Positions 1-12,500 of a stretch of 64,000 nt of DNA are shown here, one piece after another; within the stretch, counting starts at the first letter, position 1; the number at the start of each line of letters is the position of its first letter. Below the pieces are notes generated by a model. That model saw only the letters and a program-made list of their open reading frames with translations. It ran no database searches and was not told where the DNA came from. Source of the DNA: Diphasiastrum complanatum. Lineage: Eukaryota > Streptophyta > Lycopodiopsida > Lycopodiales > Lycopodiaceae. Both the position numbers and the translations under genes were made by a program. The stretch lies in assembly GCA_029204225.1 (NCBI GenBank), contig CM055108.1, positions 24,821,670-24,885,669 on the forward strand, written 5' to 3'.

Positions 1-469
1 CCGATCCGACCCAACCTAGGGTCGAAAAGATCTCTGTTTTGAACGGCTTTTTAGGATGCTAATTAACAAAAAGGATTTAAGGCTGACCATTGAAATCCAA
101 CACAAATAGGATTAAAAAAGGTGATATTTGCACAAAAAAGTGATCTTTGCAAGCTTGTACCAGTTTGCAAATCAGTTCACAAAGCTCTCTCCTATTTCAA
201 AATTCAGCAATAATCCTGCCAAACCCACATAAACATCTCTACAAACCTGATTGTGAGGAATGTGATCTTCTTTTTGACAAAGTGATTAAGTCATAGAAAG
301 AGAGCTAAAAAATGCCTATATAAATGAATCTGACATTAAAAAAAAGGGTTAGTTAGTACAAAGAAGATAAGCATCATAGAATGCCCTGGCTCACATCAAA
401 CTAATTCTAAACACTACTAGAGTATCCTCTCTCCAAGAAAAGTCATTCAATTTTCTACTTGAAACGTAC

Positions 470-1740
470 ATGCAAAGTCAACTTTTTGTAATCATTATTT
501 ACACTCAACTCTCAAGCATGCCTTTTTTTAGCTAAACAAAACTATGCCTAAAATTTGTTGTCATATTACAAGCGGATACAAATTTGAGCCACAACATTGC
601 TAAGAACATATAAAAAATGTAGATAACACAATCATCTGATTTCCTATTTCAAATGTAAATGTCATGTGCCAATATTAGCATCCAAACAAGTAATCCATTC
701 TTAAACATCAAATTAGCAGAGTGAAAGCATGAAATCAAGAAACTAGATAAACCTTCACCAAATATGGTAGAGAAAGGTAAGATCCATTATTATTGATCAT
801 TCAGTACATCAAGCCTTAATATAGAGCATGATCAAGCTCTCGTGTTATTTTAGAGACATGAACCACCAATTACATCAAGAAAGTTCTCAAAGAGACGGTT
901 AAAAAACACATAGAATTAAAAAATGAGACTAGCCTCCAAACTTAGCACAACCTCCTCTATCTATAGTGGTCCTTTGTGCCTCTAGTTTAAATTTGAGGTG
1001 TTATTAGCTTAATTTGGGGCTTACAACCAATATTACAATTCTCACTAATTACAAACATAGCATGGTTGATTAGGCTTCTTTTTAGCTAACCCGCTGAGCT
1101 CATCCTATTCTGGTTTAGCACCATGGCTACATTAAGTGAAGCTTAATGTTGTGCACATGGACTAATTACATGTGGGGCATGACAAAATAATCTCAAAGGA
1201 GATAAAAATGTGCTTGCAATTTTGAAAAGTTAGTTTTTTGTAGTCATTATTACACTTGACTCTCAAGTTTGCCTTAATTTACCATAAACAAAATATATGC
1301 CTGCAATTTATTGTCAAACTACAATCAGGTACAAATTTGAGAAACAAAGCTGCTAAGAACACATATAGAATGTAGGTAATGGCTTGTACACGGCTGCAAA
1401 GTCATCTAATTTCCTATTTCAAATGTAAATGAATTCGAAGGAGATAAAAATGTGCCTACAATTTGCAAAATGAACTTTTTGTAATCATTATTTACACTCA
1501 ACTCTCAAGCATGACTTATGCTAACTTAAACAAAACATAGGCATGCATTTTGTTGCAAGTTGTTGGAAAAACTCACAACAAATGATGAGCTAACTATAAT
1601 GGATTCCAAGCACTTATGGAGAATCCTTTCGCCATGCAAAATATAGGCTTGTTTTCCAATTTCGAATGCAAATGAGCTCAAAGGAGATGAGAAATGCGCC
1701 TACAATTTGCAAAGTTGACTTCTTGAAGTCGTGCAAAAAG
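470..1740. repeat. Three to four diverged copies of a ~200-bp repeat
   Basis: The block 'aactttttgtaatcatta' followed by an ACACTCAACTCTCAAGCATG-like segment and a TTTCCTATTTCAAATGTAAATG-like end occurs at about 470-660, 1215-1430 and 1460-1680. A partial copy of the GGAGAT...GCCTACAATTTGCAAA start is at 1684-1715. Copies differ by many substitutions and indels, so this is an old local duplication or the remains of a repeated element. No coding potential is seen. Confidence 0.7.
700..1170 (-). repeat. Dispersed repeat, inverted partner of 17165-17565
   Basis: The reverse complement of this segment aligns by eye with 17165-17565. Shared landmarks are 'catggtgctaaa', 'aattctatgtgttttttaa', 'gagagcttgatca' and 'gtttcttgatttc' in the same order. 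The copy here is longer in the middle. It is an unclassified transposon-derived repeat, perhaps part of an LTR. Confidence 0.7.
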
Positions 1741-2211
1741 CACCAATATGCAAGAGCTACATGAGGAGCAATGGCGATGGAGAGATACAAGGAGCACAAC
1801 TAGGAACAATGAACAATAGTGAGCAATGGCATATTATAAGGAACAACAGACAAGCGCAACTAATGAGCAGCCAACATAGATGGCGAACAAGCAATGATGG
1901 CAACCATGCAACGATGCAAACGTGAGGCAGATGAGCAGCATGGTTCATGGTAAATGCTGACGGACTGTCCGACTAATAAATCAATCTCTAGTTTCATACT
2001 TTTATCACCTGGCATCTCAATTACTTGAGTTGCAAGTTTTTTCTTTTCTAGACAAAATTTCATCACATATCCAAGCTTATATTATAGATATAACAACATT
2101 TGTCTTCCTGGCCTTTTTCCAAGGTGTGCAGCAAGTTCGTAGAAAATTGACCTAGCAGTAGCGACCATAGGGCATTTTTGGCACCAAAGTGTAAATCCCA
2201 AGGTTGTGAGT

Positions 2212-2293
2212 GGCCATTTTTTCACATTGCCTCTGGAGACAAGCTGCCTCAAGGCCATTTTTTCACGTTGCCTCTAGAGACAAGCTATCTCAA
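2212..2293. repeat. 41-bp tandem duplication
   Basis: Two copies of GGCCATTTTTTCAC(A/G)TTGCC followed by TCT(G/A)GAGACAAGCT(G/A)(C/T)CTCAA lie back to back (2212-2252 and 2253-2293), about 305-385 bp upstream of the TATA box at 2598. Position suggests, but does not show, a role in the promoter. Confidence 0.8.
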
Positions 2294-2597
2294 GGCTCAA
2301 AGTTAAGGCTTTCCAAACGGTGTACCTCCATGATGATCATCCAACTTGGGTTGGCTTGGCATCCAAAGTTTCTTTGGTTCTGGGTTCAAGGTGCTCCCCT
2401 TGACACCAAGATGCACTCCAACGATGAGCTTACCTTAGGAATCAATATGCATGAAAAGAATATCCTAAGATTGTGCATGCAACATGGGCTGGGAAGCGGG
2501 CTCTCTCTCTTTCTCTTTACTTTTACCTATTCTTCTTCTCTTCGTTCTCTTTTGCGAGCTGGAGGTCTTTGTATTAGCATTGATTGCAGCGTTCGTC

Positions 2598-2605
2598 TAT
2601 AAATA
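2598..2605 (+). promoter_or_regulatory. TATA box of the DCD-domain gene
   Basis: TATAAATA stands in a C-rich/T-rich context (CGTTCGTCTATAAATAGCG), a textbook plant core promoter. A start site about 25-35 bp downstream (near 2630) would give a leader of up to ~890 bp before the ATG at 3518. That leader has plausible splice sites (donor GTAGGT at 2755, acceptor TTGCAG ending at 3052, acceptor TTTCAG ending at 3407), so one or more 5' UTR introns are likely. This is inference; no transcript evidence is available. Confidence 0.5.
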
Positions 2606-3517
2606 GCGTTTCATGCAATCTCAGCTATCGCAAAAATATTTCTCCTTTTTTCCGCAATCTTTCCTTTCTGTCATAGAGCTTGGTGATTGTGCGTCTTATG
2701 TTGAGCTTGCATGTTGCTATCTATCGGCTACACGAGGTTCTTGGCTTATGATCGGTAGGTTTCTGCCTTTATTCTTTGTCGACGATGCCCATTACATCAA
2801 AGCGGTTGGTTGAGAGTTCAGATTTTATATACGAATTGATGCAGCGCTATTTTTCAACATCTTTTGGGCAATTCAATTCTTCTTGAGATGTTGACATGAG
2901 GTGGCCTCTAAAGCTCTAATTAAGCCCTTTATTATCGTAAGTAGAGAGGTGTGAACAGTTGCCGATCTTGGATTCTCAAACGAGTGGCAAGAAGATAAAT
3001 TCATTCTAGTGCTGTTGCGCGGCCGTAACTGTTATAATATTTGTCATTGCAGGTGAAAGGCCCTGTTTGTTCTGCGTTGGCGATGGTAATCCGCAGTAGA
3101 TTGTCTTTCTAGTCTGAGTATGTGGAAACCCTGAAAAAATGTTAGGGTTTGTCCACACCTTTGTATGGCATTGTGGCTAAATGCGGTCGAGTAGGGCTTT
3201 TTCATTTCTCTTTGCTGGTATTTGACCTATGTGATTTATTGCATCCACAATTTTTCTTCTCCGTACATCTGATCAAAAAATTTGCTGTCATTGTAGAGAT
3301 AATTTTTTTAAGTTCTAGGAGGACCTGCCACGGAAAGTGAAGTGGGCTAAGAATCCTTTAGTTTATGCTATCATTTAGCAATTGCTAGTTCTTGAAGCTT
3401 GTTTCAGGTTGACTTGCCCACACTTGCATGCAAGCACAAAGCAGGGTAAGGTAGGATCGGAACTGTACAGGTATTATAACTTCTCTGACAGCTGGGCTTG
3501 ACACAAATTAGAGCACC

Positions 3518-6500
3518 ATGTCTGGTTCTCAGCGTGTGGAAGGGTGCCGAGGTTTAGAGAAAAGATTAATGTACAAATCAAGAGTGAGAGAAGGGCATTG
3601 TGGAGTTGACAGTTACATTAGTGAAAGTGGAGGTGAGCGTAATCGCCTCCGTTTAGCAAGGTTGAAATGGGATGGGCATGGAAGGAAAGGCAAGAGTGGA
3701 TATAATCACCTACGCCGTCAGGAGAAAAGCGTTGGTCAAATCCAACTGGAGCCGAAGAGGGCCACCAATCTATCACCACACGTGTGTTTTAGGCAAGATC
3801 TGAGACAAGATCGTATAGGAAAAGATAGCTCAAAAGGATTCATTGAAGGAAGAGATGGTGGCGTTGACGACCTTAAAGAAAAACTGTCTGGAATCATCAT
3901 TATGTGTAACAAGAGGACTAAGGATAGAATCCTGTTACATGAGGCGTTTGAAATTCCCTTGCACAGAAAGAAATTGTTGGAAAAGGTCATTGCAGGATTG
4001 AAGTTGTTTCTTTTTGAGGTTGAGGATAGAGAACTTTTTGGAATATTTGAGGTGACAACATACGGTGTCCCGGATATCGTGCGCAAGGGGGTCTATGAGG
4101 ATTTTTATTCAGCCCTGGTAAGTTGAAAGGATCAAATTTTCTTTTTGTAAGGTATGGTATGGCAATCTGTTGTGATACAAAAATTACAATCTACTTCAGA
4201 GATACTTCTGTAGACCATGTTTTTGGGTATGCACTCAAAGAGGCTGAACACAAATCACTAGTAAATTTATATTTATAGAAAATGTATTTGAGAGAAGTAT
4301 AATGTTTTTTGCACCAGCTTGTTTAGTCATCTTTCTTGCAATCAGTATAAAGATCTTTATGATTAGACTTCTTCCCAGCATAAAAGAATCGCCATTAGAG
4401 CCAATTTGACATGTGAGGGAACTCCTGTGCATTAATTATTGCAAGCCATGAGGGAGCTATTTTCGAGGCAGTTAATTTTTTCTGTAGACATCTCTTGCAA
4501 ATGTACTTGATAAGAAAGTTTTCCAAGTTCTTTCTCATAACCCATAGGCCTGTGTAGTTGAATTTTTTGTGTTTCTTGCTACAATCACTCGACCTTTCAG
4601 TATTTTCAGTGTTTGCTAGTGTGCTTTGGTTGATCTGTTTCCAGCAAGATTTCATATCTGGATAATATAGTACAGATTGACAGTCTTATTGAACTAACTT
4701 TCTGCTTTATTATTCAAATTTTGTTTATCCTGCCTACAATGTTTACTGGAAATTATGTAGATTAGAATTATGGAATAGTTTGCATCGACTGTAGGGTTTT
4801 GCATTAAGGTGTATCTGACTTGTGAACCTTAGAGATAGATCACACACGAGTTGTACTTTGATGCATCTCCATGTCGATAGCTTTGGTCCATGCTATGCAT
4901 GATGAAGTTGATGGCCTTAGGCTTTGTGAGTGAACTTTATATGTTGAAGATTGCATGTCTCCTGTGTTACATACGCGAGCCAGAAATATTATTTCGGGAG
5001 CGTTCCAGATCAGAACGTTACAAATTCTCTCTTTTTTTTTGGTTTTTTTAATATGTATGTGTGGGGTTGGGAAAAGACCACATTCAGGGATGTAAAAAAA
5101 ATTCCAAACATGTTGCAAAGCATAGTACTTGCTTCTAACTGAATTTTGAACAAAGCATAGTAATTAAAGTTCTTTCACTAACTGAACAAAGCATTTAGGC
5201 TTCAGCATGCTGCATACAAAACTGAAACTTGAAAGCAATCACATAGTGCAGACTACTTGTTAACAAACTCTAACCATGATGGTTTTGTACTTGGTCTGTT
5301 CCTCTGTTTCTATGTGATTGAGATGATGGTAGGTAGGTCTGTCCCTTAAAAAGCTAGCCTAGAGGGACTCTGTTCCTACATGTGAGTTTGGAAGTAAAAA
5401 ATATGGGAGATCAACGGCAGCCTTGCTTTGCTCCAATACTGCAACAGATTTCACATGTAAAATGATTACATGGGTGTACCTGATTTTTCATACTATTGTA
5501 TGTTTTCTACTGATGCCTAAACTCTTCCAGCACTCGATTAGTTCCATTCATGGCTCCCAAAAGTCCTTTCTTAGAATTGTGTTAAATGCAATGGACTGTT
5601 AGACAATTGCGTATCTAAATGGCAAAATCTTCATTGCTTACTATTGATACCAAAGCATAAGTTGCTATTTGGATCCCAAGACAACCTAGTGTTCCTACAT
5701 GTTGACTTTTGAAGAAACTGAGTGGAGTGAAATCCCTTTTGAGGGAGACATCAAACACAAACTTAATAGTTTTGTGGTCCTTTTTCTAAAGCATTATTAG
5801 TACACAGTCTGCTGCTTGTGAGGTTCTGATTTTGATGCTGTCTTCTATATGCCTTTGTAACTATAGGTGACTTTGGAGCTCCCTCCATACAAGAGACTTT
5901 ACAAATGATATTCTTGAGAGAGTTCTCAAGGGTCAAGACTCAAAGCCATAGGATGAATTATGATCCTTGCCACTAACTATTTATTTTACAGCATTTCTTT
6001 GGCCCTAAATGCACCCTACCACTTCTATATGCCTTTGTAACTATAGGTGACTTGGGAGCTCCCTCCATACAAGAGACTTTACAAATGAAATTCTTCAGCA
6101 AAGAACTCTCAAGGGTCAAGACTCAAAGCCAGAGGATGAATTATGATCCTTGCCACTAACTATTTATTTTACAGCATTTCTTTGGCCCTAAATGGCACCC
6201 TACCACTTGTGTGGTAGACATCGCGTAAGCCCATGGTTGCATTCAAACGCGTTTCAATGCTGATTCAAACGCATTTCAAAGGCCCACGTTTCAAACGCGT
6301 TTGAAACGTGGAGTTTTGGAAGGCAAATTTTTTTTGGGCCCTACCCCTCCAAATGGGGTCCTGGGGCCCATCTACCTAAAAAATGACCTACACTAGGCTA
6401 CCACGAGGCTGGGACAGCTCAACCATGCCTCATAACTCCTTCACTAACTGCTCCTCCATTGTGGAGAAGAAATGCGCCCTCCTCCATTTCTTGGCAGTGA

Positions 6501-9500
6501 TAGAAGCTTGCTCTCCACTCCATAGTTTACCAAGATTTCTTGTAGGCAGGGGTTTTGGACCATGCTGGAGTTGATTAAGAGCATCAGATCAGAGTTTTGA
6601 AGCTTGGTTGAGGAGATACAAGCAGCAGGTGCAAAAAAATTGGTTTTGAGGCCACTTCAAAGTATCAATCAGTTCTCTTTGGTTACTGATCAGATTCAGC
6701 TGAGATTTGGAGGCAGTCTTCTAGACTGTAGGGCGCCCCATCCTAGCTATTCACATCACCATTTGCTTGGCCAGATTTGTTGTGAAGAGCAGTTGCAGGT
6801 TTTGGGCTTTTTGCACAATTTTCAGATCTGAACCTCACAATTTTGTCAATTTTCAGAATGCCTAAGCCAAAGTCTAATGTGTGGGAGCATGTTATGATCA
6901 TTGGGGAAGCTGGTGAGCAAGGGAAGGGTGGTGGAGGCATGAAACAGATGAAATGTCGTTATTGTGAACTTCATTATCAAGGGGGGCCTCAACGAATTGT
7001 GTCACATTTGCTTGGGACAGGGGGATGTGGAGTGGATAAATGTGAGAAAGTACCTGTCAACGTGGTGCACACATTGAGTAGCAATGAGGACCAAGTTCAT
7101 GAGATGGAGAATAGTCAATCCGTGGATGCTTCTACAAGGCCTACACGTAAGAGAGGTCGAGCTGCAAATAGTGCTCATTTGACAGCTGTATGGGCCTTAG
7201 AAAAGAGAAACAGATTTCGGATTGCTTGTAGGAAATTTTTTTATGCAAATGCAATTCCTTTCAATGTAGTCAAGAGCAGATATTTCAAGATATGTTGAGA
7301 ACTGCAGGAGAGGTTGGTGGTTCGGTGAAAGCCCCTTCTTATGAGGCTATTAGGGTGAAAGAGTTGCGAGAGGAGACAAAATTGCTTACGAGGGAGCTGC
7401 AAATGGTAAAGGATAAGTGGGTAAAATATGGGTGCACGATTGTGTGTGATGGTTGGTCTGACACACGTAGACGACCTATCATTAACTTTGTTGGTACTAG
7501 TATCTATGGTTCCATCTTTTTATGCAGTGTGGATGCTAGTGTTTGGAAAAATTAGGCTTGTATATCTATGAACATTTAAAAGAAATCATTGGCAAGGTAG
7601 GAGAGCACAATGTGGTACAAGTTGTAATGGATAATGCCAGCAATTGTTTGCGTGCTGCTGAGATGCTAGAGGAGGAGTATCCGAAGATTTTTTTTCAAAC
7701 GTTGCACTCGCCATTGTTTGGATTTGCTGTTTGAGGACATTGGAGCACTAGATTGGGTAGCTCCTGTTTTGCAAAAGGCAGGGAAAATAGTGACTTTCAT
7801 CACAGGTCATCAGAGGGTGCTAGGTGTTTTTCGAAAAGTGAGCAAAGGTGAGCTTTTGAAGCCGGCTCAAACACGCTTTGGCTACATCTACATTGTGCTT
7901 GCAAATCTCTTGCAGGTAAAAGTTGCCCTTAGGCGGTTGGTGGTCCAGGAGGAGTGGCATAACTTGAACTCTGCATCAACTGAGGTAGGGAGAGACATTG
8001 AGCATACAATACTTGGTCCATTATTTTGGGAGGAGGCAGAGAATATTGTGAAACTATGCAAGCCCATCCTTAAGTTGTTACGAGTTGTTGATAGAGAGGG
8101 AGCCACCATGGGATTTGTCTATGAGCTGATGGACCGGATGGTTGAGGGAATACGGTCATGTACCTCTTTTGATGCTGATCGAATACGTGTGATAGAGAGC
8201 CTTTGCCTTGAGAGATGGGACATGATGCATTCTCCTTTACATGCTGCAGCATTCGCTTTGCATCCACAGTGGTTGGATATGGGGCAAGAGTCCGATGTCG
8301 AGGTTGACAAGGGATGGAAATTAGTTGTTGATAGATACTCGAGTGGAAATTCAGCATATGAAGAAACATTGTTAAATCAAATGGACATGTATTGGAATGG
8401 GCAAGGGACATTTGGTCGGTCAGTGGCACACTTGGCATCTCAGAGGCAGACAAGTGTGCGTTGGTGGGAGTCCTTTGGAGCCTCCACACCTGAGTTGCAA
8501 AGGTTGGCAATCAGGATACTTAGCCAGGGAAGTACAGCCTCTCCTTGTGAGAGAAATTGGAGTACCTTCTCCTTGATTCATACCAAGAGGAGAAATAGGT
8601 TGAAGCCATCCACCCTTGACATGTTGGTCTTTGTGCATTTCAATCTTCGTGTCCTTGATAAGATCAAGGCACGAGGGTTTGAGAAGATGGATCTAACTTT
8701 GAAACAAATCGAGGAGGAGCAAGAGGAGGACCGATTGCTGGTGGTGGAGGTTGAGAGAGCCGACATAGAAGAGGGCTTGGAGATACAGGGTTTTACCCAG
8801 GCTGCTAGGGATATTGAGACGGGCATGGCTTCCACTTCCTCTCATGCTTCTTCATCTGTTCTTGTTGACCCAGAGGATCTTGATGAGGATGAGGAAGATG
8901 TTGATTTACAGGATGATGCTGACATTGCTGAGGATGCTGATGTTGTCATACCACTTGACGACGTTTGATTTACTACATGTTTTATAATGTTATAACCAAA
9001 ACTTTTTTGAGGATGGATGGTTTTTATGGATGGTTATAAAGGTTTTTATGCACTTGTTGATGATGGTGCACTCTTGTCATTCCTTCATATATCCAACTAA
9101 ATTTCATTGTAATTTGTACATATTGTTGTTTAGTATCTACATTGAATGCTTTTAATTGTTAAACATGCTTATTCAACTACTTTTATATTATGTTTAAGGT
9201 TCCAACACTTAAATTAGCATTAGTTGCTTAAAAACTTGCAAAAAAATCAGAAAAAAATATAAGATTTTGTTTCAAACGTTTGAAACTTTCATTCAAACGT
9301 TTCAAATGCGTTTCAAACGTGGACGTTTGATACGTTTGAATCGTTTGAATGCAACCTTGAGCCCAATGATAGAATGGTTCCCTTCTGCCATTATGCTGAA
9401 ACAAGGCTCTTTGGGAGCTTACGTTAAGGCCTTTAGTGTCTAAATTCCCCCAGCACAGATGAACTAAACTATCAATTGTTTTTCCAACCATTAGGCTATT

Positions 9501-12500
9501 TTCCTTCTAAAAATTTTTGCAATCCTGGTTGGGTCGCAGATCGCTGACATTTTGGATCGTTTTTGCAGTGGATCACAATCCACTGCAACCATGTGTACGC
9601 TAGACATAACGTCAATATAGAAAGCATAGTTGTTAGTAATAGGTTGTAACTTTCAAATATCTGGGTTTGCGAGTTTGACAGAAGGTCAAAAGTTTGCAAG
9701 CATTTTCATAGAAAAATCCCTAAATGGAGATTTTAGGGGTAAACGTTTGGGTTTGCAAGGTTGGCAAGAAGTCAAAGTTTGCAACCGTTTTCATGGGAAA
9801 ACCCAAGTGCTACCCTACGTCAAAATGGAAACCTTAGTGTAGTTTTAGGATAAAATAGCTCAAAAGTATGCCTTATACTTTAACGTTTGGAGCATCACAT
9901 TGCCCAATATTCAAGTTTTTGTAGATCTTACTTAAAAGGTCAGGTCACAAATTTTCTGACCATGAATTGCAAGGAGTTTAAAAAGCATTCATAGTTAACA
10001 GGTTGCAAGTTTGCGTTTGCTGGTGGTTATGGTTCATTCGTTATTTTAATATTTAGACTGGTATGCTTGTCTGAAAGGAACATTTGGTTCATCTGTTTTG
10101 GTGTTATGCATCATCATGTGAATGATTTTCCATGCATGCTTATTGTCAAGATCGATAAGCCTCCTTTGAGTTTCAGAAAGAGTCTGGCAATCCTAGTATG
10201 CCCCCAAGTATCTGTATTCTGGAGAGTGGGCATGTGCCATTAAGTTATCAGGCGTAGTCACTGATGAGCATACTGCTTTTTGTCAAGAAGTTGTCCTGTC
10301 TACTTCTCCTTTGTTAGTTAGGTAGTATGCTATGTGTGCAATTGGTAAAGTTTTCATTTTCAAGCTACCAGTTTGGATAATTTTTCATCTTATTGTATTC
10401 TAACACTTCCATATGAGGCCTATTGGAACCTGCTGGACAATTCCTTTTGAAGTAGTTCAAGTAGCTGGAATTTATTATTGTTCATATTTACCACCACCCT
10501 TTAGGCGGCCTGCAGGAGCTTGTTCAAAGCTTCCATGAGCTGTTTAGGCTTTTCTAACTTTTTTGCTTACACATTTGTGACAACAGGTACGATTTCGAGC
10601 ACTAAAGATATGTTTGCCTCTTCACGAGCTAGATTTCAAAGATGCTATCTGGGGAAACTGCTACGAAGCTGATGATCTCACAGTTGACCTCAACCCAGAT
10701 CAGGTACCTTCATTGTTGGTTTATTTGTTATGCAATGTTGCTGTTACCTACATTTTGTGTCCAATACAAGTATGCAGAAAAGATTATTCTAATCAGCAAC
10801 TGTTACTGGAATGTATACTTGAATATACTGAAGTGGGGGACTTTTTTCAAGATTCTTTGTAGAGGCCTTACTGGAAAAAAAAACTCTGTTCATTAGAGTC
10901 ATGTTGGCATTGGCTGAATTAGCAGCAAGGCATGAAATTCTCCTGCTGATAGGATTATAGACATTTTATTGATGACCCTTTTGAAAGTACATTTTATCAC
11001 ACTGGATTATTTCTTGATTCAGGTATTGAAGCTTATGCAGTTATTTCAGTTAGGAGAGGCTCCTCCTAGAAACAGCAATGCTAGTAGGACAACTCACTTA
11101 TCTCCTGCTATATCTAGAGGTGGTAATCTGATTGACCTTCAGCAGCCATGCCAACAACTGGAGCTTTTTCCAGAAAATCATGTTATTGAAGATAGTCAAC
11201 TGTTGAGGAAGGAGTTGTTGGTGCCTTTTGCTTCAAGAAGTACCAACCTTAGGAATTACAAGTCTCATATGTACTCTGACACTGTTTCCCTTTCAAGATA
11301 TTTGCAAGATCCACACAAAACAAAGTGCAAGAACGGTAGCGGAGATGGCTTTGCCTTCAAAAGTTCTGTGGATTCTCTGCCTTCTGCCATTGAGAATAAA
11401 ATCAGGGCTGGGGCCTCTGTAAGTGGACATACTTTATTTTCATCAAACCACATCTCACAAGATGTATTTGATGAAAGGAGAATTGAGGCTAAAAGTAGTG
11501 TAAATTATAGATCTCTCAGCTCGGCACGATCAGGTTTAGATTTGAAAGCTGATGCTGATTACTGGGATTCTACTTACATGACCAAGCCTGATGCCCATGC
11601 AAACGTTTCAAGCAATTCTGAAAGTACAGGTGCAGTTGCATATCTTCGGAACCTCTATTCGGGTCACTTTGTCAATGTGAATGATCATTTGGATGAAAGG
11701 AAATATGATCAGACATACACATCTGAATTAGCCAAGCGTTGTGGATATGAAGGACGAGAATTGTCCAGGCTTTATGGATATGAAGGTCGGGAATCTTGCT
11801 CATTTGGAGACAAGAGTTTTGCAACATCTACTGGCTGTAGATCATTGAATAGCGATTTTGTAGCTATGATTGATGCACAGGTTACAAAAGATGCACCAAA
11901 GCTCGGTGAAAGTGGAATTCTGAAGTCAAATGCATCGACTAGCTTATTTTCATCTCATGTCCATAATGGACACATATCTTCTCAGATACTAGGAATGGGG
12001 CAAGATGTTTCTCCAGCAGATCTTTCCCTCACAGATCATGGTTTAAGAACAGGACAAGAAGTCTCTCCTGCAAATCTTTCTCTGCTTACCACAAATTCTA
12101 GAAACTATTATGTTGAAAAGGATGAAGCTCTAGCCATGTTGCCTTTGGAGCACGACTACACTCCTAACTCAAAGATACTGAAGACTGACACTGTTAAACA
12201 AAAGGGTACTCTACTTTCTATTGCCAATTGTTCTGCTGGCAGAAAAGAGGAGCGAAGTAAAGAGCTCTCACACAGGTCGTCTCAGAGAGGAAGGTCATGG
12301 AGGCTGATCTCAAGACCTTTGATTCAGCCCAAAAGGGTAGTCAAGGTTCAAGGGTCTGATGTTGGTGGTCACATTAGGATAGATGATAAAGCATGCAGGA
12401 AACAGAGCTCTCCATCTCGTGCCAACAGAAGGCTATCACCAGAAGATAAGAGAAAGCACAAGCGCAGTGTCTGGTCTCGTATCTCTGGACTGGGAAGATC

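Larger units (their letters stand above)
1..2590. other. Gene-free upstream DNA
   Basis: No convincing coding region is seen; the short open frames here have no recognisable domain and biased composition. The stretch contains diverged internal repeats (listed separately) and, near its end, the upstream region of the DCD-domain gene. Confidence 0.6.
4118..10586 (+). other. Intron 1 of the DCD gene (6469 bp)
   Basis: It is bounded by GTAAGT and ACAACAG. It contains a MITE-like fragment (4985-5110), a 180-bp tandem duplication, the hAT element 6234-9357 and a hAT-like end at 9520-9591. The remaining parts (4118-4980, 5115-5840, 9600-10586) show nothing recognisable. Confidence 0.85.

Noticed and set aside
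3736-4086. 116-codon antisense frame
   Set aside because: Shadow of DCD exon 1, whose sense frame carries the conserved domain.
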